DNA of 64,000 nucleotides from Loxodes magnus (GCA_946699065.1 CAMPDV010000205.1:62001-126000); one strand, 5' to 3'; counted from the stretch's first letter, positions 21,466 to 34,196 are shown. Translations and numbers: made by a program. The notes: generated by a model not told the origin, from the sequence alone.

Positions 21466-22500
21466 ATAAATAAATAATAAATTTGATTATAGAGCGCGTA
21501 GCACCTCGTTGGTGCGCATCTCTTTAATAAATGTTTCAATACATGTCTATTTCTTCAAGTAAGCCTTCAGGTAATAAAAATTCTTCTCTTATTAGTTCCA
21601 TATCTTCATCATTTTCTTCTTCAATATCTCTTGTTCTTCTGTCTTCTATCTATCTACGTTTTATTGATTCTTTGTTACAAGCATCCATTATTTTTTTTAC
21701 ATACTTTGCTAATTTTCGTTTCTAATTCTTTTCTTCTTAATCAAGCTTTTATAAACTCATAAAAATTATCCTTTTCCTACTCTATAATATTTTCCTATTC
21801 CTTTTTTTCATTCAATTTTCTTTTCTAAGTATCCTTTTTTTCTTTTTTCTAATATGTTTTTGATATAATCTTTTATTATCAAGTCAGTTTTAGCTCTTTT
21901 TTACTCTTCTTAGGTTCTAATGAATTTTTCGAATTTTGCCGTACCTCATATTATATCAAATAGCTCCATTCCTTGTCTTTCTACTCCTATTGTTCTTAAC
22001 TTTCAAATACATATTTATCTACTTTCTTTGTATTCTGAGCATTTTTCTATGATATGCCTTTCGTTTTCTCTTGCATCATTACAGAAAGGGCATTTGCTAG
22101 TCGCAACCAGGTGTCTTTCTTTTAAACAATCCTGGATCCCATTACATCTCGTTCTTATTCTAAATATATAGCATATTTCTTCTTTTCTATTTTTATTGTA
22201 TCTCAGGTAGTTGGGTGGTCCTACTACATATTCATCAAATCATGTTTTTCTATACTATAGAGTTGTTATCATTTACTCCATTCTTTCTCTATCTTCTATG
22301 TATACTCTATGTCCTCAAATTGCACGATTAATGTTTTTCTTCCCTTTTTGATTATTATTACCATCATCTATAAATATATTTTTGTCTTCAATTTTTAATT
22401 CTAATTTTATTGTCGTTCAGTATTGTTCAAAAATAAAGTTCTCTTCTTTACTTAGGTCGAACATATAATATTTAGCAATGCTAGTAAAATTCGTAATACA
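21466..22500 (-). mobile_element. LINE family-2 3' fragment: RT C-terminus with zinc finger
   Basis: Minus-strand reading gives the C-terminal part of a second LINE protein: NYLRYNKNRKEEICYIFRIR, then RCNGIQDCLKERHLV, the finger CPFCNDARENERHIIEKC (about 22020-22090), a Lys/Glu-rich tail, a frame change around 21720, and the end EEFLLPEGLLEEIDMY followed by TGA. The 3' untranslated part holds the conserved hairpin (GCGCACCAACGAGGTGC core) and an (ATTT)n tail. The finger is equivalent to, but different from, the LINE 1 finger at 7630-7675. The copy is 5'-truncated just upstream of about 22500. Confidence 0.8.
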
Positions 22501-22621
22501 TGATCTTATTTATAGAAATGAAAATTTGTAAATACCTTTAAAACATTTATAATTATATATAAAATAAAAATAAAGTATTTTATAAAATTAATTATGCTCT
22601 TATTTCATTTTTATTAAGTAA

Positions 22622-22825
22622 CAAAGAATTAATAAAACGTAGATAGATAGAAGACAGAAGAACAAGAGATATTGAAGAAGAAAATGATGAAGATATGGAA
22701 CTAATAAGAGAAGAATTTTTATTACCTGAAGGCTTACTTGAAGAAATAGACATGTATTGAAACATTTATTGCGCACCAACGAGGTGCTACGCGCTCTATA
22801 ATCAAATTTATTTATTTATTAACTC
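22622..22825 (+). mobile_element. LINE family-2 3' end, second copy, inverted
   Basis: Nearly identical to the reverse complement of 21466-21665: RTRDIEEENDEDMELIREEF, LLPEGLLEEIDMY, TGA, the 3' hairpin and an ATTT tail with a short extra CT-containing unit. With 21481-21665 it forms a roughly 185-bp inverted repeat around an 0.95-kb spacer that includes the longer LINE fragment. Confidence 0.8.
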
Positions 22826-23185
22826 TATTTATTTATTAAAATTATTAGTATTAAATAGTTTTTATTTAATCTAACTATCTTAATTCTTAAATTAACAAAC
22901 TTTTAAGTTATTTTTAAAATAACCTTTTCTATATAAATATAAAATTTTTATTTATCAAGAAATAATTTAAACTAATTAAGATGAAATTTAAAAAAAGTGA
23001 TGAAGGGTTTAATTTTAGGGGAATAAATTAAAAGCATAAAGTGTTTAATTTGATAGGAATTGTATTTATATAGTATCTTATAATCAAAATTCTCAGTAAT
23101 AAAGTATTATAAAGTCTTCAATTTCTTTAAACCATAAACTTTAGTGAATAATATTTATCATTAATGCTTCTTTAAGTTAAATAAA
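22826..23185. other. Spacer, nothing recognised
   Basis: AT-rich sequence between two LINE 3' fragments. Confidence 0.4.
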
Positions 23186-23250
23186 GTTGATTATAGAGCG
23201 CGTAGCACTCTCATTGGTGTGCAGCTCTTTAAAAAAAATGTTTCATACTG
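23186..23250 (-). mobile_element. LINE family-2 3' hairpin fragment
   Basis: Contains GATTATAGAGCGCGTAGCAC and the partner arm GGTGTGCAGCTCTTT. Relative to the other copies, both hairpin arms have changed but can still pair through G-U, so the stem looks preserved. Only the last 60 or so bases of the element are present. Confidence 0.6.
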
Positions 23251-23255
23251 ACAAG

Positions 23256-23375
23256 AATGTTTGAAACTGATAAAATTATCAGATACTGGTAGACCTTGTT
23301 CAATACTGGTATAATTATTCAGTACTGATAAAAATATTCAATACTGATATAATTTTAGAATACTCGTAATCTTAT
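23256..23375. repeat. Degenerate tandem repeat, core AATACTGATA
   Basis: Six to seven imperfect units of about 16-26 bases sharing A(A/G)TACTG(A/G)TA, separated by A/T runs with TTCA. The array sits between a LINE 3' hairpin and the duplicated element at 23393-23685. Confidence 0.55.
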
Positions 23376-23392
23376 CTACTTGTTGGAGGTCC

Positions 23393-23685
23393 AAGGACAT
23401 GGCAGGATTGTGTTCATTGCATCAACAAAGCAGAGGACGACATGTATCAGTTATGGGTACTTAAATTTCCCACCTCTGATGAAGCTCGCAATATTATTTC
23501 TTTTTAGTTTCAGAATTAAAAATAAACGAAGCCAAGCCAAGCCAGTGTCGAAGGTCTAAGAATCTTATGTCTCGAGGTCAAACCAAAGCAGAGGAAGACA
23601 TAAAGTCGATTATGGGTACTTAACTTCCCCAACCTCTGATGAAGATGACCTTGTTGTTCACCTTCGAACAACTATGGCGGATTTA
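23393..23685 (+). repeat. Tandemly duplicated GC-rich hairpin element, possible RNA gene
   Basis: Two diverged copies (about 23420-23482 and 23585-23650) share AAAGCAGAGGA, GTTATGGGTACTTAA, a C-run, and ACCTCTGATGAAG. In each, CAGAGG pairs with CCTCTG and an inner GGG/CCC pairs across TACTTAA, giving a long hairpin whose changes between copies fall mainly in loops. TGATGA follows the stem. GC content far exceeds the flanks. On its own strand I see no convincing protein. It may be a duplicated small RNA or a mobile-element end. No known family is recognised. Confidence 0.4.
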
Positions 23686-25944
23686 AAAAATATATATAAT
23701 AATAAAATATAATAAAGAAATTAAAGAAAATAGAAAAATATTATTTAAGTAATTAAAAAAGAAAAATAATTTTAATTTAAAAGTCTGATTAATTCTTAAA
23801 ATATTACTAAGTTATTATATTTTTTTTAATATTCTTTAAGGAAATTTTTTTAATTAAAAATAGAAAGAAAATTATTTATAAATAATTAAGAAAAGAAATT
23901 ATTTTTTGCATTAAAAAAAGAAGATAAATATTTTTTATATATTTAGAAATATTAAATATAAAACTTAATTAAATAAAAATAAAAAATCGATAATTTATCT
24001 TAAATATGCTTTATAGATTAAAAATATTATAAAACAGATAATTAAGTTTCTTTTTATTTTTTTCATTTCTAATAAATTTTTTGTATTAAAAACGTCTCAA
24101 AGGCAATTATATTTAATTATAAATTTGATAAAGGTTATAAACTAATATATATAAATCATTTTATTCAGAATAAAAAATAATTAAGAATGAAATATTTATA
24201 AATCAAAAGAGTATTTACACTTATTCGTTAAATTATTTCGTGCAAATTATTCTATTTACTTTTTTAATTATACATAATGATTTATACCAAAATTTAAATT
24301 TTATGCATGGCATTCAGATCTTTCTTATCTTAAAGTTTCTAACTTTTTATTAAAATTTAATTTCTCATAAAATGAAAGTTAGTAAAGTTAAATCTAAAAT
24401 AAAATAGTGTAATGATAAAGTTTTTAAAGTAATTATACTTAAGATAAATAATATTTAAATAATTGAAATTATTATATTTAAATCTTAGGATATATAATGC
24501 TGATAAACTATGACTATTTAGATTAGATTTATTTTTCTATTGTACTTATATAACAATTTCAAAAATGCTAGTGAGGTAAAGTTTATTTTATTAACTATAT
24601 AACATTTTATCTTTAATTTCATTAGCTCAAACTTAATTAAAACTAAGTACTTAATATTCTTAAAAGTATAACAATTTTTACTTTTCTTAGTTCTAAAACT
24701 TAAGGTATTTATTTCGTATAGTAGAGTTAAAAAGTAGCAATAATTATTCCAAGTAGACTGGTAGATTAAGTATTTATAAAATAAGTTAAAACATCAAATT
24801 AATTATCAAGCTTTTATTATTTTATTAATAAAAGCTAGAAAGAAATTTAATCCAATCTTAGTATAAAATGCTTTAAATATTTGTCTTTGAAAGCTTTTAT
24901 TTTACTTTGAAATAAGTAATAATTATATTTCATTTTAAATTTTAATATTGTCGAAGATAACTAGGATTCTACATAAATACAAGGAAATTCTTCAAATATT
25001 TCTTTATTTTATATATCATTATAAAGGAATCGAAGAATAGGAAAGCTTATTATATTAATTTGTTGCCTCGTATATAATATTAGTTCTTCTATCTCTGTAT
25101 TACTCTGCTAAATGTAATTAAAATTCCTAATTCATTAATATTCTAAGTAATTATAGAAAAATTAGGCTAAGATAAATGTTAATATTTTTAGAAGTAAACT
25201 TAATTTATTTTAATAGAGCAAGTTTAAATAGATCATCTAGAAGAATATTCCTTTTTATAATTTAAATATAATTTTGAATAAACTCTATAACCCAGCAAGC
25301 AGTTCTTTAATATCTTATTTAATTTATTCAAGTTGAACTGTAAAAATAATTTTTCTATAAACTAAAATTAAAATTTATTCAAAATGGTAAACTAGAATTT
25401 AATGAGAAAATAATAGATTCATTCTTAAATAAGAGAGGCTTTTATTTATATAAAGCTAAACAAATAATTTTAATTTATAATTAAGATTATTAATTTATTG
25501 CTATCAGTGCTACTTTTAATTTATTTTCTTTTATAATTTATTATTATTAATTATTCCAATTTTGCAAATACATAAATACTCCTATGCTCATATTTTTCCT
25601 TTTTTATTTTTTTATGAATAGATGTGCTTAGATAATATCAAATATTTTCTGATCTGATTTTGAAATGTACAACTATTTTTAAATTATGTATTAGTTTATC
25701 TCTTTAAGTTATTTTTATCTATAGGCTTATAAAGGTTAAATTATCTTAGAACTTATTAAATAAATGATTGTATATCTTGAAATCTTTTGATAAAAAGTGA
25801 ATACTAAATTCTCTTCTAAGTTTTATTAATTAGCATATCTTAAATTGCTTACAAATTAAAAGATGTTGATATTTAGAAACTATATAAGTTTAACTATGTA
25901 TGCTGTTTATTTAAAATTAAAGAAGTTAAAAATAACTTCCAAGC
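23686..25944. other. Spacer; right half belongs to the inverted duplication
   Basis: From about 24850 onward it is homologous to the reverse complement of 1940-2930. The left half, 23686-24850, shows nothing I can identify. Confidence 0.4.
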
Positions 25945-26062
25945 TAATCTAGTCAGATTGAACTCTCCTCGAACGTCATTAATCCTTCAAGGAAAGACGA
26001 GTCATCCCCCTAGATTATTGGTGGAGTATCGTTCGTTTTCACAAACGATCTCCGTGATCTAT
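25945..26062 (-). ncRNA. Structured RNA candidate, copy B
   Basis: Only two differences from copy A over roughly 118 bases. One changes a paired base of the CCTTGAA/TTCAAGG hairpin to TTCGAGG, turning A-U into G-U, so pairing is kept. The other changes box C from GTGATGA to GGGATGA. Closing stem, box D CTGA and the 12-bp 5' helix are unchanged. If the box C change abolishes snoRNP assembly, copy A is the functional one. Confidence 0.5.
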
Positions 26063-27368
26063 CTTATTCTTTCCTCTTCCTTTTTAAATCTTTTTAAATT
26101 TACTTTATTAAGGTTTTATTATAAAAATTCCTAAAATAAAATATAAAAAACTTAGTAATAGCAAACATTATACAGCTTTCCTTAGAATTTAAAGTATTTT
26201 AATTAAATCTTCGAGTATCTCATTTCAAATAAATAGCTTTATGATCTAAAGCAAAGAGCATAAGGTTAAATTAAATTTAATAGCATACTTAAATGGTTAG
26301 CTTTATATTTGCTATATCTCTATAACATCTAAAATAAGTTACTTTCATAATTAACTATATTTGAGATTATTATTTTTTAACTAATAGAGCTTTTAGATAT
26401 TTTAGCTTCTACTATTTAGTTATAACTTATTTAACTGTAATCGTTCCTTTTACTAAGTTAGTTGTTTAAGTTTGTCATTTTATATTATTTTAGAAGATTT
26501 AAACTTGCTACTTTAAGTTTTAGAAAGGTGATAAACATAGCGCTTTGTAGATAATAACATTTTGGTAAAGCTTGTTTATATATAAGAAGCAACAATTGTT
26601 AGAAATTATGTCAATAAGGCGAGTTAAAAGACTCACAACATTTTAGGATCTTTAAGTTTAAATAAGTAAAAGAGATTCTTTAAAGAAAGCCTGCCAATAA
26701 AGAAAAAAAATGATGAGGAATAATCCATAATATAAAAAAGCTAGATTTAAAGGGAAAAATAGTTTAATTATAGAATTCATATTATTTAAAAATATACTCT
26801 ATGAGATGCTGTTGGATTAAATTCTAAGCAAGAATTAAATCTTATATATAAAAGTTATATTTTTCCCAGTGTAAATCAGATTCTATTTGAGAATTCATTC
26901 TTTGAAATTACTCTAAAACTTCTTCTCCCTTTATTTGCATCAATTTTTATGCCTTTTTTATAAATTATATGGTACTATTAATTCCTTTCTTAATTAGAGT
27001 TTATCATGCTAATTTAATACCTTTCTAAAACATTTATAAAATTGAAATTATCTTTATTAATGAAAAAGAAGGCAATAAATAGGTTTTAAAAACACTAATA
27101 AATATCAAAATTAAGAGTTATATTCTATTTTTAGATGAAAGGATATTATTGATTAAATTTGTTGCTCTGAAAGAAACTGAAATAAATAAAAAACGTTGGA
27201 AGACGAAAGTTAATCCTTTCATTTTTAGCCTCATTTTTTTATTGTCTTAGCCTGCTTTAATTTTTTTAAATTATCCTTGAAGAATGTAAATTTTACAAAA
27301 GAAAACTTCAAGAAAATTGTGTATTTACCATTTAAATTAAATAACTTTGATTAAAATTTAAGTTAATT
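26063..27368. other. Spacer downstream of the giant gene
   Basis: About 1.3 kb between the giant gene's stop and the structured RNA. Parts near 26930-27060 match 1340-1450 in the other arm. An ATG frame at 26608 (begins MSIRRVKRLTTFQDLQ) is open but too poor in coding signal for me to call. Confidence 0.4.
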
Positions 27369-30300
27369 TCATAAGTTTTAAAATAGGCTTTCCTCTTTAT
27401 TCTCATAAGTCTAAATTTATTTCTTAATCAATTCATCTAAATCTGCTGCTTCTTAAGTTTCAATATTCTCTATTTTAAAATCTTAAAGCTTATTTTAAAA
27501 TTTTTCTACTTCTTTTAAATTTTCACTATTTCCCTTCTTTACCTATTTTTAAATTATTTCCTCTTATTTGAAACTTTAGACTTCAGAGTATCTCTAAACT
27601 CTTTTATGATTTTACTCGTTTGATAGATTAAATAATATTTTATGAGAAGTTTTAAAATCTTGGTTCAATTCTTAAAAGTTTCTATTCATAAAATTCAAAT
27701 TTTTTTGTTGTTCTTATTAGGATTGAAGATTTTTGTCAAACATTTACATTTTTTTAGGATCTCAAGTTTCCTGAAACTCTTGATCATAAAAATAGTTCTA
27801 CGCATAAAAATCTATTTCAGGCTCAATACTTTTATGTTTATACATTTAGTTTTTTTAGTTTATTTATTACTGCTAACTTAATATTTTTTCTTCCTCTATT
27901 ATTCCCTCATTTTCGTTTTAGTTTTCTTTAGAAAAAGAAAATTCTTCGATGTCTTATGAAACATATAGCTTTGAAGTTTTATTTTATAGCCGTTTTTTAT
28001 TTTCTATTTATTTCATCAAACCGAGTTAAAGTTAAATCATCTCAATTATTTATTTTTAAGTTTGAATGTTTTATTTTCCTACTTTTGACTAGTTATATTA
28101 CTAAAATAACGTAAATTACTCTTCTACTGTCTGCTTTAATCTAAAATTTAAACTTTCATCTGTTAATGTTTTATCCAAAAGCAAGTTTTATTCTTCTGAA
28201 ATTTGCAGGTCAGTTTTCTAGATTGATTAATTAGTACATATTTGTCTTTCAAAATTCACACTTTGAGTTAGTTATTAATCTTGATTTTATTGGGCTTCAA
28301 GCTCGAACATTTATCTTTCTTCCAATTAAAGATGACTTCAAACCTTTTCTAAAATGGTATTTATTTGCTACTATTAGTTGCAGTTTTGCATTAAGGCTGT
28401 GTTTAAGTACAAATCTTCCAAATTGCATTTCTAGGACAGATATATAGATAATTCCTGAATCTTTTACTAGACTCCTAAGTCAACGTTATAGATCTTATAA
28501 AGCTAGTTAAGCTTTCATTACTTCTGCTAATTATTGTCTTTGACATTTTTATCTCGTTTCTTCTTTTTGATTTCTAATTGTTCATCTTCCTTATTTCAAT
28601 TTTCTATTATTATGTTAAGGTTTAAGGGTTAAGAGCAGCAACATACGATGACTCTATAAAGTGAGACGGATTTCTCCTAAATAGATAGCCCTAGAGTAAA
28701 TAAAAGGTTTTTAAATCAGTAAATTATGAATATCAGATTAAGAATCAGGCATAAAATAAAAATTATGTACGTAAGCTAGGTAAACTACTCTTCTGTCTCT
28801 AAATACATCCCTACATATATCAGAAATGCTGAGTTCACTAAAGACAGCTCTTCTAATTTGTTGAACTTTGCTAGTACAAAAGGTTTATAATAGAACTGAA
28901 GACAGAGGGATAGCAGAGCTATTAAAAACAGCATTAAGAACTAAGAAATGATTGAAATGTCTTTAAAGAAGATCAAGATAAAGGAAATAAAAAACTTTTC
29001 ATAGATCTTAACAAACTCTCAGAAATAAAAATCTTCTTTGTACCCAATTGTTAGAAACCCGAAATAAGTTTTTATTAAATAAGAGTTTACTCTATACTTA
29101 TTTTTTCTAAGATAGATAAAAAAGCAAAGCGGGATTAAAAAAGCATAAAGGATTATACAAGGCAAAGCTATTGCAATGGCATATTTTAAATGCTAATCTT
29201 TCCAGCAGTAAATTTCAGTATACTAAATTAAAACCGAAGCACTATCTGAGATTTTATAGCAGCGGAAAATCGACATAGTGTTCATGATTATAATATAGTG
29301 AAGCTAAAAGAATCCTATTACTAATGTAGAAATTAAGTAAGACTTATATTTATTGTCTTTCTTTATAACTAGCAAGCTTCCAAATATTATTATTGCTAAA
29401 GCAAGTATTACTGGAGGAATACTTAAGAAACCTAAAACTTTATAATAGTACCTCTCGTTACTGTACCTCTAGATAATGCAATCCAAGTCAAAAACTTCAG
29501 AGCTCAATTTATTTAATAAGATATGAACATCAAGAACGTTTAAAAACGATTTTGTTCAATTAAAGTCAAATTGCTCTATTAATGAGTATATCTGAATATA
29601 ATTTATAAGAATTTTGAAGTATACTTCATAATAAAAATACTATGATCTGCTTGCGTCTATTACATATCTTCATATTAAAAATATAATTCATCCAGTGCAA
29701 GATAAAATTATCAGAATAAATATTATTTTGGATGTTTGCTCATTTAGACAGCGCTCGCAACTTTTAAATCTATAATTCGTATATTCAGCTTAACATGTTC
29801 CGCATAAAGGAGCACTGTATCCAATTTTGCAGTTTCCTCTAAAATTATTTTCTCTTTTTATTTAATTTTTAATCGTAGCGTTTTAGGTATTTAAGTATAC
29901 TTCTGCTTACAACTTGGAAATAAAGCTACCTTCGCAAGCTTTTTCCATAAGGCATTTATGAACTTTTCTTGAAAATTCTGATTCTTTTCAATAGCCTTTA
30001 ATGGGCACCATTAAGTCTCCACCATAACATGAAGCACCTTCTTAGCAATCTTTGCATTCAGTATTATTAGATAATGAATAAGTTCCTGCTTAGCAATTGA
30101 CGCAATGATCTTGGTTGATTAATTCTTATCCCTTCTAGCAATATTAGATTTGCACTGATGCAATTAGTTCTTTATACAAAGTAAGATTTTAAAATAAGTT
30201 TTCTCTTATTATAGCATTTGACTCTACTATCAAATTTATTTTATTTTCGGGCTTTGCATTTATTACTAGCTTTTCAAAACTGTAAACTCCTTTGCTAGCT

Positions 30301-33300
30301 TTAACTCTTGTTTAGCCTGTTAATTTGGAATTATTAGAATAAATTTAAGCAACTGAGTCGGAATCTACATTTACTATTTGGTTATAGTAATCTAAGATTA
30401 ATATTTAAAAATCATCATTTACTAAACCTGGGATGGAATCTTAGAATATCGAGCCCTCTTTATTTATCCTTTTAAACCCTGAGCATTAAAAAGGAACGTC
30501 TCCATTAAAAATTTGAGTGCTTGTTAATTAGTATTAAAATGAAGCAATATTGGAGCCATATTCAGCTCTATTATCTATAAAATAGTCACAGATTTACGTA
30601 CTTTCTAATTCAGGGTCGAAAATTGGAGGTTGACCTTTTCACTGAATTGCTCCTCCGCTTTAAGCAGAGTTGCTGTAAAAGTAATTGTTTGAGAGCAAAT
30701 AAAAGCATTACATTTGAAAATCGCATGTAAGTTTTAAAGCTCCTCCTTAGCCCTATAAGATATTTACTCTATTCTTGTTAAATATGTTGTTTTTAAATAT
30801 AGCAAGAGCATTTTAAACAAATACTGCACCTCCTTCCTATTATGAGTAACAGTTCTAAAACAAATTGCTCTCTATGATGAAAACAACTTAGTTCTTTTCA
30901 ATATTTTTGATAGACAAGCAAGTGCCTTGATTTCCTGTTTAATTATAAAATTTAGAATCTATTATATTTGCTTATATACAGTCTTGCAAATATAAAGCTG
31001 AGCTTTGATTTAGATTTTCTCCTTACATAAAGCTTGACGAGACTATATCTATTCTACTTTCTACGAAAAATAAGCCTGAATTTCAGAAATTCAAGAAAAT
31101 ATTATTTGTAATATTTATATACGAGTTATGGAGAAAAATCATCGAGCCTTCTTGCTTAGCAGTACAGTTTATGAAAGTAACGTCAATAAGAGAAAGGAAA
31201 GAATTTTCTTCGGCAAAAATAGCCCCTCCTCATAAAGCCTTTATATTTTAAAAGAGAGAGTTAGCAATATTAATTTAAGAACCATATGAATAAATCGCTC
31301 CTCCACAATCATTGCTGATTCCTTCGTAAAAAGTGCTGTTGCTTACAAATAGCAAAGTTTGAAATGTTACGCTAATAAAGGCTCCTATACCTAGCTATCT
31401 CATAAAAACGGAATTATAAATTTCAAGTTGGCTTACTTACACAGCTATGCCTGGACTATCTATGTCGTTTTTTATATCAATGTTGTTTATCATATAAACT
31501 TCATTAAGGATTAAGTTACTCAGTTTCAAATAAATGGTTGCTTAATCAGCTTCATTTTCTTCTATTATAACTTTATCTAAAATGCTGATATTCTCATTGT
31601 TGGAGTTTGAAATTGATATAGTTGCACTTGAAGTTTCAGCGTAATTTCTTTTGAATATTGAATTTGTGATAGTAATGGTTGATTAAATTAATTTGAGTGC
31701 ACCGGATTCTATAGCTCTATTTAAATCGAAATAAGTTTCATTGACAATCAACGAAGTCTTAAAAATAAGAAATCCAACTCCTCCGTAATCTCCTTGATTA
31801 CCAGTAAAATTGGAATGACATATTTTAAGTTAGCTGGACATGGCAAAAACAACTCCACCAATTTCAGCTCTATTTGAAATGAAATTACTGCTTCATATTA
31901 GAATATTTTTTGAACTATCTACAAAAATGAAACCTCCATAATCTGCTTTATTCATAACTGCAGTTGTGAAAAATATGATCATGCTTGTTTACTAGCTTCA
32001 AATGCAACCTCCTTAGTTTGCTTTATTTAACTCAAAATAACAGTTTTTTATTTCGCTTTTGTCAAAACTTGAGCTTAATACTCCTCCTATCAAAGCTACA
32101 TTGCTTATAAAATAAGTGCTAGTTATTTGGTAATAGCTTTGATCTGAAATTATGCAACCTCCCGAAAACCCAGAGTTGTTTTTAAAGAGTGAAGAACTGA
32201 TGAAAAAGCTAGATTCGAAAGTTTATATACTGCTTTTCAAGGACGCCACGTTATTTTTTAGTGTAGAATTGGAAATAGAAAAGCTAGATAGGATAGAATA
32301 AATTAGACTGTTATACTAGCCACTGTTTTACTAAAAGGTACATTAATCTAAGGAACTCATTTAGTCAGACTGAACAAAATAAATTGTTGCATCTTTCGCA
32401 TAATTGTGTTAGAAAGAAGAATTAAACAGGTTTAACTAGCATTTGAAAGAGTAAAAGCAGGCACCTTATTCAGCTTAATTATACTAGAATCGAGCTCTTT
32501 CAAAGCTTAAATAGGAATTCTCGCAATAAGCTACTCCTCCTTTAGTTCCCGAAAATAGAAAGTAATCATTGTCTTTTGAATAAAGAAAGGAATTCATAGT
32601 TAAGGAAAAGGCGCCTCCTTAGATAGCTTGGCTTAATTTCATTTGGCTATTACGTAGTTTTAGTGTTGACTCTTAAAGCTATATAATACCTCCATCACTA
32701 CTAGCATTATTATTTATAAATAGATTTTAATCTATCAGAAATTCAGATGTAATAGCACTAATAGCTCCTCCTTGCTAGGCTGTATTTTGAATTCAAGTTA
32801 TATTTTAAAAAACTATTTTAGAATTCTTGAAATTTAGGCCGCCTCCTTGTGTCTAGGCATAGTTAAAAACAATTTATTCATTACTAATGAATAATTACGA
32901 GTCACTTGAAAAAATAGCTCCGGCATATTTAGCTAAATTATTAGCATAAATATTATTCTATAAGTAAGCTATGGAGTACTCAATTATGTAAAGACATCCT
33001 CCATACTAATTGATAGTGTTATTAAGACATATATTATTCTTAAAGTTTAAATTTACTTTTTTGCAGAAAACTGCTCCACCACTTCAAAATCCCATGTTAT
33101 TTTCTCAGATATTGCTATAGATCTCTATATTACCTTCAACAGCATAGAGAGTTCCTCCACTTCATCTAGAAGTATTGTTCACTCATTTATTTGCTTGCAT
33201 TTTAATATCTGTCTTAGTAGCATAAATACAGCCCCCATAGTTTATTGATAAGTTATCTCTAAAGACGTTGTTAAGAATTTCTAAATAGCATTTGTTTTCT

Positions 33301-34196
33301 AAATATAGTGAAGCTCCCATCTTAGGTACAAAATTACCTTAGAAATAAGAATCAGTTAATCTAATTTTACTTGCATTGAAGTAAAAATTCCCGGCATATT
33401 CTGCTTGATTCTAAACAAATGAGGAGCTATTAATTTAAATTTAAGATTGAGAAATGAAACTTCCGTACTTTATTGCTACGTTTGAACTCATATTTGTTTG
33501 CTACATTTGAATGGAAGAATTCACTGCTCAAATTGCTTATATAACTTCGTTTCGTTCTATTATTAGATTATATGACTTAAAATAGCTGGAGTTCAAGTAA
33601 ACTAAGCTATGAAACTAAAGCCTGAATAATTAAAAAGTGCAATTGATTATAGAGATGGTTGAATTTTCTGCTTTTATAATAGGATTGCTCTAGAATATCA
33701 GGCAATTTATCTACTTGCAATTTTTACCTTCTTCTAAAATATCTCCTATTAGCCAGATATTTTCTAGCTAAAATTAGACTCCCTTCATAGCAATTTGCAA
33801 TAAAGAATGCTTGAAGTAAATTTTAGCTACTTTTTCATAGGTTTAGTTAAAGCATAGTAAATTTACTACCTGCTATTCGCACTTATAAGCGTTTATGCTT
33901 AAATTAAGGCTAGTTATACTTGAACCACCTTTTAGAATTTAGCAAGTATTTTATTGGATTTAATACATGCAATCCAAAAAATAGTGTTATGGAGAAAGGT
34001 AAATTATATTCAGCATATTTGGAATCAAGTTTTGGAGAGCTTAAGATAAATTTGTGTAAGGTAATTGTTCACTCCCATTAGCAATATTTTCCTCTTACAG
34101 GGCTTAATAGGATTGCAATGTAGTCACATAAATTGCATTGTGACTTTTGACTCATTAGATTAAAATAAAAAAAGCGATTACCACAAATGATCTCAT
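27369..34196 (-). CDS. Giant multi-pass membrane protein: beta-helix repeats, Cys-rich stalk, coiled-coil tail
   Basis: ATG 34196 to TGA 27369, 2275 residues; ends and an internal check at 32580 share one frame. A signal peptide (MRSFVVIAFFILIQWVKSH) starts it. The next 1300 or so residues are Asn/Ser/Ile-rich with recurring GGA and GGV turns (SGTKGGVAYCE near 32540), the pattern of Pmp-like or parallel beta-helix repeats. A Cys-rich stalk follows (GYSAPLCGTCQAEY, then CERC, about 29750-30150). Then come several membrane helices (IIFILIILSCTGWIIFLIW near 29700, FLMLFLIALLSLCLQFYY near 28940, IIFILCLILNLIFIIYWF near 28760). The last 400 or so residues are Gln/Glu/Lys-rich coiled coil ending KEESLFQNL. 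This suggests a cell-surface protein with a cytoplasmic tail. Ligand unknown. A broken paralogue of its tail lies at 1-1314. Confidence 0.85.

Larger units (their letters stand above)
24850..28650. repeat. Right arm of the large inverted duplication
   Basis: Partner of 1-2930. This arm holds the intact coiled-coil end of the giant gene (27369-28650) and the second structured RNA copy. The two arms keep the same relative order and strand of gene end and RNA, so one block was duplicated and inverted. Confidence 0.7.

Noticed and set aside
23430..23520. Hammerhead ribozyme, because of CTGATGA
   Set aside because: No GAAA follows a plausible stem II and the cleavage-site triplet does not fit; kept only as an unassigned hairpin element.
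26608..27050. Protein gene beginning MSIRRVKRLTTFQDLQ
   Set aside because: Only the first 60 or so codons look protein-like; there is no counterpart in the duplicated arm and composition is spacer-like.
27642..27881. 79-codon plus-strand ORF
   Set aside because: Antisense shadow of the coiled-coil tail of the giant membrane protein.
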